Positions 32,890-43,196 of a stretch of 64,000 bases of DNA are shown here, piece by piece; position 1 is the stretch's first letter; each line of letters opens with the position of its first letter. Source of the stretch: Clavaria fumosa (lineage: Eukaryota > Basidiomycota > Agaricomycetes > Agaricales > Clavariaceae). The position numbers and the translations under genes were made by a program. Under the pieces are notes generated by a model. That model ran no database searches. It was not told where the DNA came from and saw nothing but the letters and a program-made list of their open reading frames with translations. The DNA lies in assembly GCA_951802425.1 (NCBI GenBank), contig OX637798.1:1550001-1614000 (forward strand), in the 5' to 3' direction.

Positions 32890-34316
32890 TATCCGAGCCA
32901 AGAAGTCTTTCTTGACCTTGGCAGTAGAGTTGTCGCATTTGTCATTGTTGGCAGCATGATCTACCAATATTTCTGCACCGTTCTCGTCCTCTTCACGGTT
33001 AGTGTTGATACCTGAACTTCTGTGACCCTCAGGCTCGGCTCCGACTGAGCTTGGTCGAGGGTGAACAAGTAGGAGTGATGGTCCAGAGATTATTCCCCGT
33101 ACGAGACATCGCAAGTCTTTGTCTGGAAGGAGTTGTTGCTTGGAGACATAATGACTGTGTTCCCGTACCAGGGCATTGTCGCATATGATGGTGGGAGGTT
33201 TCAGCGATGGGAGTAGATGCTTCTGGTTGAACGCAAGCGTCACGCCGTCCCAAATCGTATTTTCAGGTGAAGGTCCACAATGGGGACACTGCATATCACC
33301 TTCTAAGTATTGAAGCTTGATATAGGCGAACCAAACCGCACGGAACATTTGCTCTGTGATGAATTTGTATTTAGATTGTTGGCTTTCATAGCGCCGGCTT
33401 ATGACGGTGACCCAAGCGACAAAGGGTGTTTCAGACACAGTGTAGGAGCTGGTATAGTCATTGAGTAATTCATGTGTCATGAGAATGCGATTGTTGAAAT
33501 TGAATATGCCCACGTCGCCGCATTCTGGTCCAATAAACCGCCGTCGACATGAGCCACAGGCCTGTAATTCAATACTGCGACCATATGCATGACATAAGTC
33601 ATAAACGATACAGGGATACATTGACATCGGATTTCTTGGGGAATACATGTTGCGGGAGTCCGAGCAGCTGCACGATGCGTGATGCGTGATCGATATGATG
33701 TCCGGGATGGGTCTCAGCAGCGGTTCCGACACGATTGGATCAGTAGGCAATGTAGCCCACATGGGAGGTGGAATGGTCAAGTATGATACTGGACGTTCAC
33801 CTCTAGCCGCACGACAGACATTAGGCACTAGATTGACAAAGTCAGCACTTCTGAGTCCGCACAATATGACAGCACATGTTTACCTCCATAATTCAACAGT
33901 GCATTGACACTGATTGTCTTGTCTTGGGCAGTAGGATCCGAACAAATGATCTTTTGAAGAAAATGTCGTGCTGTGGTGATGTGCACACAGTTCGAGGCTG
34001 GATCTTTACTACAGTGCCACAGTCCGGAACCAGAATCCTTTCCAATATGGGTGATGATAACACGGCTCCGAAGTGATCTCTGATTTGGAGATGGAACTGA
34101 GAAGTGATTTGTGAAAGTACCGTCATCAGCATGGGGTAGTCGCGAGAACAGGTGAGCGTTCATTGGACCTTCTGATTCACCTATAACTTGAGAGAGCAAT
34201 TTTACTTACAGGAATAAAATGATCATGCAAACAGCTACGCACCGTCAAACACACAGTCATCAGGGAATTTCTCCAAGTGATATTCAGACAGAAACCGTTT
34301 GTGGACGCATTCCGAA
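32890..34316 (-). pseudogene. KDZ transposase, central Cys-rich part
   Basis: On the minus strand, after the palindromic element's TTCGGAA duplicate, the segment CVHKRFLSEYHLEKFPDDC leads, after an intron, into GESEGPMNAHLFSRL, LRSRVIITHIGKDSGSGLW and CVHITTARHFLQKI. A short intron begins after SVNALLNYG. The next exon holds a Cys cluster (CSCSDSRNM, then CGSCRRRF). After it come IFNFNNRILMTHELL, SETPFVAWVTVISRRY, MQCPHCGPSPE and IWDGVTLAFNQKHLL. Cys clusters followed by an IWDGVTLAF-type segment are typical of the CxC modules attached to KDZ transposases. The exon runs to FLARI, where foldback copy A interrupts it in frame. Confidence 0.8.
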
Positions 34317-34753
34317 CACATCCTGTAGTTTTGATATATCATATGCACCAAATTGATGCATTTGAGTGATGAACAATTAGCATCAATTGGTGCATGCACC
34401 TGATGTATCACTTTGGAGCATCTGATGCATTACCTCCTCATTGGGTGTGGATGGTACATCTGATATATCATGATGCCAGATGATGCATCTGCCATAGCCA
34501 TAGACAGTGAATGTATCATGCATACATAATGCTGATGTATCAGCATGTCAGCATCTGATGTATTGTTGAAGCTGTTCTGGAAATTTGGCACATCTGATAT
34601 AACATGGACATTCAATACATCACTGCCAATGCTTATCCAAAAATGAATAAAAAAGCAGATTTATTATCATTAAACTTAAACTTATTAATGTATTACAGTA
34701 ATGACTAATATTAAATCTATTTCTATATAAATTCTATTTATTCACACTCTATC

Positions 34754-34962
34754 ACAAGTCCTGAAGTTGGGAGAAAGTGGGGGGGGAAGCAGGGCAAGTT
34801 GCTGTATTTATATGCCGCACTTTGTGGCTGTGCAAATGCGTGACATAGTAACACCTAATCAACGTTACCATGTCACGCGTTTGCACAGCCACAAAGCGTG
34901 GCATATAAATACAGCAACTTGCCCTGCTTCCACCCCCACTTTCTCCCAACTTCAGGACTTGT
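34754..34962. repeat. Hairpin MITE
   Basis: The arms of about 100 bp (ACAAGTCCTGAAGTTGGGAG inward) are nearly perfect reverse complements around a short AT-rich loop near 34856. The right arm of the host element lacks it, so it inserted there independently. Confidence 0.85.
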
Positions 34963-35513
34963 TGTCACGTCCGTGCCGCTCCCTTCCGGTCCGGACCGGA
35001 AACACGATCCCCGGTCCCGGACTTTCTATCTCCGGCCCCAACCGCCAACCTCCGATCCCCGGATCCAACCTCCGACCTCCGGTCTCCGGACCTGGACCTC
35101 CGAACTCCCGCTCTGGTGCCTCAGCATCTGAGGGTACCTGCCCCACATGTGGGGCAGGCACCAAACCCACATCCGGGGATAGTTCCCCAAGAGGCTGTCC
35201 CGATCCCGATTCCCGATTCCCGATCTCTGATTCCTGAATCCGACTTCCCGACAGTCGTGAACCAACATCCGTGGTTACTCCACCAGCAACGAACTCCGAG
35301 CGTGGAAACCGGACAATCCGCGCAGTTGCTAGGCTGCGTAGTTATTATTTTGACGGTAGCAGTATCTGACTCCGGGATCAGGAAACTGATCCCCGTTGCT
35401 ATCCCGTTGTTCCGTAGTAAGTCCCGCGATGTATCTCCGGGCCATTCTCCGTAACTACCGTCAAAATTCCGGGTTGCTGGAAACACCCCAGACTCGTAGT
35501 ATATATACCTACT
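34963..35513 (+). repeat. 550-bp repeat, copy 1
   Basis: This matches 46129-46682 in reverse complement. It begins TGTCACGTCCGTGCC and ends TCGTAGTATATATACCTACT. It contains perfect palindromes TGCCCCACATGTGGGGCA and CCGGTCCGGACCGG. Many CTCCGGACC-type motifs occur. It could be a solo LTR, but the ends are not diagnostic. Confidence 0.65.
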
Positions 35514-35923
35514 GTTACGTGCGTGCTCGGAGGGTCAGGGTGAAGTCCGGTCGGAGTTCGGAGTTCGGGTCTGGGAGGTCCAGAGGTCCGGAGTTGGACT
35601 TCGGGGTTCGGGTGGGACTTTGGTGAACGTATTGAAACGATGCCCTTACTGAGTCCTGGGTGTCCCATATTTCGGAGTTACGGGATTCGGGACTTCGGGT
35701 CCGGTGCTCGGGCGAGATGTCCAGGATGGACTTCGTCATATTCGAGGTGAGGGACAGATGGGAGGGTGGAGACAGAGTTCAGATGGAGTTCGGGTTTAAC
35801 GAGTGACTAAGTAGAGGAGACGGAGGCCAGGAAGGAGGAGGGATACGGAGTTCCAGAGTTCGCAGATGATTTCCGGAGGTCGGACGGATGGTGTGGGCTG
35901 TCGGGACAGATTCCGGGTGTCGG

Positions 35924-36841
35924 TGTAAGGACCATATGCGATCTAAACACGGAAACATGACAGATACCGACTATCCGGATGTTTTGCGATCCAAAGAAAT
36001 TACGTGCGATACGAACCGATAACGATCCGACACCGTCCGATAACGACCGATAGTATCCGATACATGTCCGATGTCGGACACTTCGGTCTTCAATCCCCCG
36101 TGACGATCACAGCCCACCGCTCTCACACACCGCCCACGCCTCTCTATTTCACCTCTCCAGCACGGTCAGCGCTCGACATACACACTATTCCATTCCCATT
36201 CCTTTATTTCATATACCATGCTGTAAATTTCATATTATGATCCCTTTCAACCATTCAATCGTTTAAACGTTTCAAACCCTTTGCAGTACCTTGTCCATTG
36301 TTCTTAGTACCCCTTTGCTGTACCAGCCCCACTTTCCTTCAGTTTATGAGCGGTCCGGACATTTGCTAGTTATCGGACATTTCATTCCTCCGAGCTACTC
36401 ATTTCCCTTGTGATATAACTCCTTCATGTAACCCTTCACGCGACATGGCGCTGTTCCATGTGTTTTCCGGACATTTCCGTACATTCCAATTTGCTGTACT
36501 TACAGAACTGTACTTAAGTACACTCCGGACCTCTCTGAAATACAGCTTTCTGAACCCCTTCTCTCTGTTAGAAACCTCACCTAAGCTCACCCGTCGTCGC
36601 AACCTTCGATCCGCTGGCCTCCGTCGTTGCCGGCCCTTCGTCTTATCGCACCATCCTTATCGGATTTTATCGGACACATAGCAGAATATCCCGGACACCG
36701 TATATTTCTATTTCTCACATATTTTGAATTCATACTCCACATCCTCAAGGGTGTTTGGTGAATCTCTAACGCCTTACAGGAACCCCTGAAGGACTTGACT
36801 GTAATCAAGCAGTTGCAGCAAGAACCGTAATACGCACTACA
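35924..36841 (+). repeat. Ty3 element 5' LTR
   Basis: 918 bp. It is rich in CCGGACA/TGTCCGG and CCGAT motifs. Confidence 0.92.
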
Positions 36842-37230
36842 ATTCTGGAGCCCACCGCGAGGGGTTCAACAAGACGTCTTCACTACCACCCTCAAGGATT
36901 CCCAGAGGCTCATCCGCTCCTCAGCCTCGACGCTCCGAACGCCTGAGAAGTCGAAACCCGAATCCGATCACAGAACCACCGCCCTCCGAACCCCCCGGAG
37001 AAGTAATTGAAACTTCCCACCTTCTTCCATCGGACATTCCCAGTATCTCATCCATTGTCTACTCCCACACGAGTTTCACCACTCCGGATCCCTCACTACC
37101 ACAGACCTTCGAACAACCACACTCACCGCTTACACCACTTCCCCTTGAACCAGACATCCTTCATTTCCTGCCCGAAACACCTCAGAATTCACCAGACGAA
37201 GTTCACTCACCGCCCCACGCACCAATACAA
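36842..37230 (+). other. Leader of the Ty3 element
   Basis: About 390 bp before gag. TGGAGCCCACCGCGAGGGG begins at 36846, four bases after the LTR. It starts with TGG as a tRNA-primed site would, but I could not match it to a specific tRNA. Confidence 0.4.
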
Positions 37231-39228
37231 ATGGCCAACCAACCGAGATATCCGCTCCGTGGCGCCCACGGGGCCCCTGCCTTTGACGGAGTACCGACAC
37301 ACCTCAACCGGTACTTCGAGGACATCGACATCGTGCTCACCGGCGTCAACCCGGACGTTCCAGAACCCGATTTAATTCGGTACGCCAAGCACTATCTCGA
37401 CACCGATACGTGTCTCCTCTGGGAGACTCTTTCACCTGACCCGGACCCGGTATGGACGTGGGATACCTTCAAAGCGGCCGTCCGACGACTTTATCCAGGA
37501 TCTGATGGAGGTCGCTTATTTTCCGTCGCCGACCTGGACCGTTTCATATCGGACTCGGCCCAAAAGGGAGTTTACACGCGCGCAGAACACGGAGAATACT
37601 ATCGGGACTTTCTCCGGATCACCTCGCACTTGATCACATCACAGCGTATGTCCACAAATGACAGGAACCGACTTTACATCCTCGGATTTGGGGATCATAC
37701 AAGGCGTCGGATCGAAAGCCGACTCGCTATCATACTACCAAACCACCATCCGGAGGATCCTTACCCCATGAATGAAGTACATGGTGCAGCTGAATTTCTT
37801 CTCTCCTCGACGTCCCCCCACTCTGCGACAACCGATCAACTTTCCGGACCCGTCCGTCTCGCATCTTCAGCCCCCGGGAGAGAAACGAAACCGGTAGTCA
37901 AGAAGGAAGAATTTGATATGTCCGCAGCATGGGCAACATTCGCTTCCACAATGGCTCGCCTGGAATCGATTTTGACAGCCCAATCTCTCGAACCGGCAAG
38001 ACACTCCGCTCCCCGGACAACGAACTCTCCCGCAGGCCGGACGTGTGATTTCTGTTCGGAAATAGGTCATTTTGTTAGTGCCTGTCCGAAGGCCCTCGAA
38101 TACATTAAGTCCGGCAAATGTATACGAAACACAGAAGGCAGGATTTGTCTCCCCTCCGGACGATATTTGCCAGGCACTATCTCAGGGAACAACCTATCCG
38201 AGCGCTTCGACAAGTACTACGCTACATACCAATCCCAGAACACGCAACCGGCGACAACCGCGGTATTTGAAGCACAGCCGATCGGACAATCCGCTCACCC
38301 CCCGGACATGGAAGACGATTCGGACGAGGAAGATGACGAGAATACCGTGTTGGAAAACATGGTCCGCACCTTTGCAAACGATGTCGCGAAGAAAGTAGAC
38401 AAGGGCAAAAGGAAAGCACCCACACCCAGGAATACCGATCCTCAGCCATCTAGGTTACCGCCCCCACCCGCCGTTGTTATTACGCCGCCTCAGGTCACTC
38501 GTCCATCAAAGCCGGAGAAAATCGAACGACCCGACGTCCAGTACCATTACCAAGCTCCGATCGAAAATCCGGTAACCGTTCAACAAGTATTCGATCGCGC
38601 ACTCGACATGCCAGTCCGCGTCACACCTCGCGAACTACTCGCCATTTCCGGAGACATCCGCAAAAAGATGAAGGATGTGGTTACCGCTCGTCGCGTTCCG
38701 GTCACCGCGTCCGTCGTACAGGATACGCTCTATACAAACATTACGGTCCCGGACACCTCCGATCTTGTTGTCGCCGTCGACGCTGCTCCGCTCCGCATCG
38801 TAGAAGGGATATTGGACAACCGGATCGCCGCGGAGTGCCTGCTCGACCAAGGCAGCTCAATCGTGGCAATGCGAAGAGACGTTTGGGAGAAACTCGGCAA
38901 CCCACTACACTCCGAGAACGTTATTCACATGGAATCCTCTCATGGCACCATCGCTCCGACCCTCGGACTCATCAAGAATTTCCCCCTACAGATCGGTCCG
39001 TGCACATTCCATGTTCAAATGCAAGTAGCAGACACGTTGCCCTGCGAGGTTCTTGTCGGACGACCGTTTTTCATGTTAACCGGTTCCCAAACGATTGACC
39101 ATCCCCACGGGGCCCAGGACCTTATTCTCAACGATCCAAACACCGGAGAAAGAATCATAGTGCCAACGAAGGAGCGAATCCCGATCCGCAAATCCTTGAA
39201 GAACAAGAAACCGCATCCGGATTTTTGA
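37231..39228 (+). CDS. Ty3 Gag-protease
   Basis: 665 codons from ATG 37231. The capsid-like region begins near FDGVPTHLNRYFEDID (residues 18-33). The CCHC knuckle is CDFCSEIGHFVSAC at about residue 271. An acidic linker (DDSDEEDDENT) follows. The aspartic protease signature is the variant ECLLDQGSSIVAM at about residue 534, with Gln replacing the usual Thr or Ser after Asp, and VGRPFF follows. Translation ends at TGA 39226-39228. Pol overlaps by four bases in the -1 frame. Confidence 0.9.
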   Translation: MANQPRYPLRGAHGAPAFDGVPTHLNRYFEDIDIVLTGVNPDVPEPDLIRYAKHYLDTDTCLLWETLSPDPDPVWTWDTFKAAVRRLYPGSDGGRLFSVADLDRFISDSAQKGVYTRAEHGEYYRDFLRITSHLITSQRMSTNDRNRLYILGFGDHTRRRIESRLAIILPNHHPEDPYPMNEVHGAAEFLLSSTSPHSATTDQLSGPVRLASSAPGRETKPVVKKEEFDMSAAWATFASTMARLESILTAQSLEPARHSAPRTTNSPAGRTCDFCSEIGHFVSACPKALEYIKSGKCIRNTEGRICLPSGRYLPGTISGNNLSERFDKYYATYQSQNTQPATTAVFEAQPIGQSAHPPDMEDDSDEEDDENTVLENMVRTFANDVAKKVDKGKRKAPTPRNTDPQPSRLPPPPAVVITPPQVTRPSKPEKIERPDVQYHYQAPIENPVTVQQVFDRALDMPVRVTPRELLAISGDIRKKMKDVVTARRVPVTASVVQDTLYTNITVPDTSDLVVAVDAAPLRIVEGILDNRIAAECLLDQGSSIVAMRRDVWEKLGNPLHSENVIHMESSHGTIAPTLGLIKNFPLQIGPCTFHVQMQVADTLPCEVLVGRPFFMLTGSQTIDHPHGAQDLILNDPNTGERIIVPTKERIPIRKSLKNKKPHPDF

Positions 39229-42200
39229 GAGCTGGAGCCTCGAATGTCCGCAAACCAACGGACTTACCTCCGATCAATGCGGACACGGAAGCTATACCCA
39301 GATACGAGACTCCAGCCATTTTTCCTACTTCCGTTCACGTTCCCTTATCGTTTTCCCTTATAAACCCAGTCTCTCTCGACCCCTTCCCCTGTATCAGTAT
39401 CTCGGACGTTTCTCTCGATTCCGCTGATTCCCCAGTCGCTATCGGACGTGAACCGTCGCGTCCAAATGTTGCAACCCCCTTGTACAACAAAACCCCCGAA
39501 ATAAATTCCCTGTCTACGGACGCCGTTCTTCCAGTTTACTTGGGAGAGAAATATAAGAAAGTCGCGAATCGCGTCAATCCGATCAAAGCGACAGTACCCA
39601 AAGAATTCCGGATTGTCCGACGCCGACACCCGGACCCCCTAGCCGATATGCCAACTCTTCCGACCCATCCCCCCGATTTCACCCCCGGTCTTCGATACAC
39701 TCAAAACCGGAAAGACACGCACAACGCCAACCCCACCGGATTCTTATGGCCGGAGGAAGAAAAACTCGTTCACCATCTTATTAAAGCCCAGGAAGACGCC
39801 TTCGCTTGGAAAGAGACCGAAAAAGGACGATTCGACGCAAAATACTTCGATCCGATTATTATCCCGACAGTCGAACATATCCCTTGGATCTTCAAAAATA
39901 TACCGATTCCCCCCGGTATTTACGACGAAGTTCTCAAAGTAATCCGGGAAAAGATCGCAGCCGGCGTTTATGAAGAATCCAACTCTTCTTATCGGTCCCA
40001 GTGGTTTTGCGTGTTAAAGAAAGACGGAAAGTCTCTCCGACTCGTGCACAACCTCCAGCCGCTTAACAAAATCACTATCGGCGATTCCGCGGTCCCCCCG
40101 ATAATGGAGATTTTTGCGGAATCATTCGCCGGACGCGGATGTTACGGATCACTCGACCTTTTCGTCTCCTTCGATCAGCGGTCTCTGGACGAACGAAGCC
40201 GAGACCTCACCACGTTTCAAACCCCTCTCGGAGCAAAACGGCTCACCTGCGTCCCCATGGGATACACCAACGCGACGCAGATTATGCATGGAGACGTCAC
40301 GCATGTTCTACAAGATGAAATTCCGCACGTAACCATCCCATTCGTAGACGATGTAGCGATCAAGGGCCCGGAAACCCGATACGAGCTTCCGGACGGCACC
40401 TACGAGACGATCCCTGAGAATCCGCAAATACGACGATTTGTTTGGGAGCATTTAAATAACGTCAACCGGGTGCTCCAACGAATCAAGAAAGTCGGAGGAA
40501 CCTTTAACGGCAAGAAAACGACAATTTGCGTTCCCGAAGCAGTCGTTACCGGACATACGTGCACATACGAAGGACGAGTTCCGGATGCCTCCAACGTTCA
40601 GCGTATCCGGGACTGGCCTCCTTGCAAAACCCTGACCGATGTCCGATCATTTTTAGGGGTTTGCGGACTACTCCGGATATTCATTAAAAACTACGCCGTA
40701 CTTGCCCGACCTCTTGTCAGTCTAACTCGCAAGGACGTGCCATTCAGATTCGAAAAAGAAGAACAAAACTCGATGGACCGACTCAAACACGCGATTCTGA
40801 ACTCATCCGCCATCCGACCAATCGACTACCGCTCCGGACAACCCGTAATCCTCGCCGTCGACTCATCAAATATCGCCGTTGGTTTCGCACTCTTCCAAAT
40901 TGGAGAAGATGGAATACGATATCCCTCCCGCTTTGGCTCCATTACCTGGAACGAACGCGAGGCCCGATACTCACAAGCAAAAATCGAATTATACGGACTC
41001 TTCCGCGCACTTCGGTCGTACCGGATTTACCTTATAGGCCTTCCGAAATTTACTGTCGAAATGGACGCGAAGTTCATTAAGGGTATGCTAAACAATCCGG
41101 ACATTCAACCCAACGCTGCCATGAATCGATGGATTGCCGGTATACTACTCTTCGATTTCGATCTTGTTCATATTCCCGCAGATAAGCACACCGGAGCCGA
41201 CGGACTATCACGCCGACGTGCCGCAGATGGTGAAGAAGATACCGAGTCTGAAGATCACGAAGAATGGATCGATCGGAGCTACGTATTCGCCATGGAACAC
41301 ATGAATCGAGCACCGGACGCTTCCTACACATCCGAGACACGACTCGCCGGCATCACCCATACTCGCTTCAAAGTTTACACAGGATCGACGCTACTCAATT
41401 CGACGGTACCACCCGAGGAATCACCGACCCCGAACGAATCTTCCGCCGTCCTTATACCCCGATCCGATGCAGCAAACAAAAGAGAAGAACAGATTCGCAA
41501 AATTGAATCTTTCCTTCGAAACCCGATCCGTCCCTCCGGCATTGACGCAAACCAGTTCCGACGACTGGTCCGCTCCGCATCCGAGTTCTTCATCCTAGAT
41601 GACAAATTATGGCGTCGCCGACCTAACGGATACCACCAAGTAGTACCTCCGGACCACAAACGTCTCGCAATTATCACAGAGGCACACGATTCACTCGGCC
41701 ACAAAGGCGTTTACGTTATCCGGACACGTATTCTAAATCGGTTCTGGTGGCCGGTGCTGGATCAAGACGTAAAATGGTTTGTCAAAACTTGTCACCAATG
41801 CCAAACTCGGCAAATCCGGAAGATCTTCATTCCACCGACGGTCGCTACACCGGCCGGTCTTTTCCGTCGAGCGCACATTGATACTATGTTCCTACCAAGA
41901 GCCCGCGGTTTCCGACTTCTCGTCCACGCCCGATGCTCGTTATCCGCATATCCGGAAGCAAGACCGCTACGAAACGAGACCGCCCGACTTCTCGGAACCT
42001 TCATATTCGAAGATATACTATGCCGATGGGGAGCAGTAGAAGAGATTATCACGGATAACGGAGCCCCATTTATCAAAGCCCTCGATTTCCTTAAGAAACG
42101 GTACGGAATCCATCACATCCGTATATCCGGATACAACTCCCGCGCTAACGGCGTCATCGAACGTGCCCATCGATCGGTCCGTGAGTCGTTAATCAAAGCA

Positions 42201-42962
42201 GCAGATGGAGACGAATCGAAATGGCCGGACGTTTTACCCTCAGTCATTTGGGCAGAACGAACCACGATCCAACGGTCCACCGGCCACTCCCCATTTTACA
42301 TCGCACATGGCGTCGAACCGCTTTTCCCCTTCGACATATCCGAAGCAACATATTTAATTCCGACCGCCGACGCCCCGATGACCACTCCGGAACTGATAGC
42401 CCTTCGTGCCCGCCAACTGCAAAAACGAGAAGAAGATCTAGCAACAATCGCCGATAAAGTGCTCGCTGCCCGCAAACAATCCGTCAAGCAGTTCATCGAC
42501 GCACACCGGAAGTCTATTATCGACTACGACTTCCAACCCGGATCGTTGGTATTGATCCGCAATTCGGCCGTTGAAATGGAATTAAATCGAAAAACAAAAC
42601 CGCGATTCTTCGGACCGATGATCGTCGTTCGCCGAACACAATATGGCGCCTATATTCTCTCGGAACTCGACGGCGCCGTTTCCAAAATCCACTACGCAGC
42701 TTTCCGCATCATTCCCTACTATCCGAGGTCGCAAACATCGATTCCGGTCACTTCTATCATCGACCAAACGACGGAGATAAACGAGGATATCTCTCCCTAT
42801 CAAATACACGAGGCGTCACCCAACTCTATCGACAGAGAAGATGAGCAAAACCAAGCGGCTGACCTATCCGATGAATCCGATAATGAAACCACCGACGACG
42901 ACACTGCAGAAACTCGTCCGCAACGCTCCGGAGCAACCCGGAACCTTCGGCCTCGCCATTAA
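39225..42962 (+). CDS. Ty3 Pol: RT, RNase H, integrase
   Basis: A 1245-codon frame overlapping gag by four bases in the -1 frame, so expression probably needs a ribosomal frameshift near GGATTTTTGA. RT begins near IPWIFKNIPIPPG. The polymerase motif is FVDD (TIPFVDDVAIKG), a variant of YxDD. RNase H starts ILAVDSSN. Integrase has the HHCC finger (SLGHKGVYV, then CHQCQTRQ) and the DDE core (RAHIDTMF, EIITDNGAPF, GVIERAHRS). The C-terminal part (FQPGSLVLIRNSAVE, KTKPRFFGPMIV) is the usual post-integrase region, and no chromodomain is visible. It is uninterrupted and looks intact. Confidence 0.9.
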   Translation: MRAGASNVRKPTDLPPINADTEAIPRYETPAIFPTSVHVPLSFSLINPVSLDPFPCISISDVSLDSADSPVAIGREPSRPNVATPLYNKTPEINSLSTDAVLPVYLGEKYKKVANRVNPIKATVPKEFRIVRRRHPDPLADMPTLPTHPPDFTPGLRYTQNRKDTHNANPTGFLWPEEEKLVHHLIKAQEDAFAWKETEKGRFDAKYFDPIIIPTVEHIPWIFKNIPIPPGIYDEVLKVIREKIAAGVYEESNSSYRSQWFCVLKKDGKSLRLVHNLQPLNKITIGDSAVPPIMEIFAESFAGRGCYGSLDLFVSFDQRSLDERSRDLTTFQTPLGAKRLTCVPMGYTNATQIMHGDVTHVLQDEIPHVTIPFVDDVAIKGPETRYELPDGTYETIPENPQIRRFVWEHLNNVNRVLQRIKKVGGTFNGKKTTICVPEAVVTGHTCTYEGRVPDASNVQRIRDWPPCKTLTDVRSFLGVCGLLRIFIKNYAVLARPLVSLTRKDVPFRFEKEEQNSMDRLKHAILNSSAIRPIDYRSGQPVILAVDSSNIAVGFALFQIGEDGIRYPSRFGSITWNEREARYSQAKIELYGLFRALRSYRIYLIGLPKFTVEMDAKFIKGMLNNPDIQPNAAMNRWIAGILLFDFDLVHIPADKHTGADGLSRRRAADGEEDTESEDHEEWIDRSYVFAMEHMNRAPDASYTSETRLAGITHTRFKVYTGSTLLNSTVPPEESPTPNESSAVLIPRSDAANKREEQIRKIESFLRNPIRPSGIDANQFRRLVRSASEFFILDDKLWRRRPNGYHQVVPPDHKRLAIITEAHDSLGHKGVYVIRTRILNRFWWPVLDQDVKWFVKTCHQCQTRQIRKIFIPPTVATPAGLFRRAHIDTMFLPRARGFRLLVHARCSLSAYPEARPLRNETARLLGTFIFEDILCRWGAVEEIITDNGAPFIKALDFLKKRYGIHHIRISGYNSRANGVIERAHRSVRESLIKAADGDESKWPDVLPSVIWAERTTIQRSTGHSPFYIAHGVEPLFPFDISEATYLIPTADAPMTTPELIALRARQLQKREEDLATIADKVLAARKQSVKQFIDAHRKSIIDYDFQPGSLVLIRNSAVEMELNRKTKPRFFGPMIVVRRTQYGAYILSELDGAVSKIHYAAFRIIPYYPRSQTSIPVTSIIDQTTEINEDISPYQIHEASPNSIDREDEQNQAADLSDESDNETTDDDTAETRPQRSGATRNLRPRH

Positions 42963-43019
42963 GTATTTTTTCTCCATCATATCCTTCATTTTTCTATACT
43001 TCACATTGATTCACACCTT

Positions 43020-43020
<1 letters not shown>

Positions 43021-43054
<34 letters not shown>
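43021..43054 (+). repeat. Poly(A) tract of about 34 bases
   Basis: A pure A run 58 bases after the pol stop, between pol and the convergent antisense gene. It may be a remnant of reverse-transcribed polyadenylated sequence or a slippage product. Confidence 0.9.
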
Positions 43055-43056
<2 letters not shown>

Positions 43057-43196
43057 GAAATTTCGGACAAGTCCAAACTTTATACCCAACGTTCTTTCAA
43101 CCATTTTCTCACATTCTCACATTCCTCACTTATCCCACACGACATACCATACCAAATAGAAAAAGAAAAACATATATAAAAACAAAAACAAAATAT

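Noticed and set aside
35972..36681. Identical short open frames at 36.0-36.7 kb and 45.0-45.6 kb
   Set aside because: LTR sequence of the Ty3 element. The identity reflects the LTR pair, not genes.
36846..36866. tRNA-complementary primer-binding site of the Ty3 element
   Set aside because: It begins with TGG at the expected place, but the implied tRNA acceptor and T-arm lengths do not fit, so it is noted only as a possibility.
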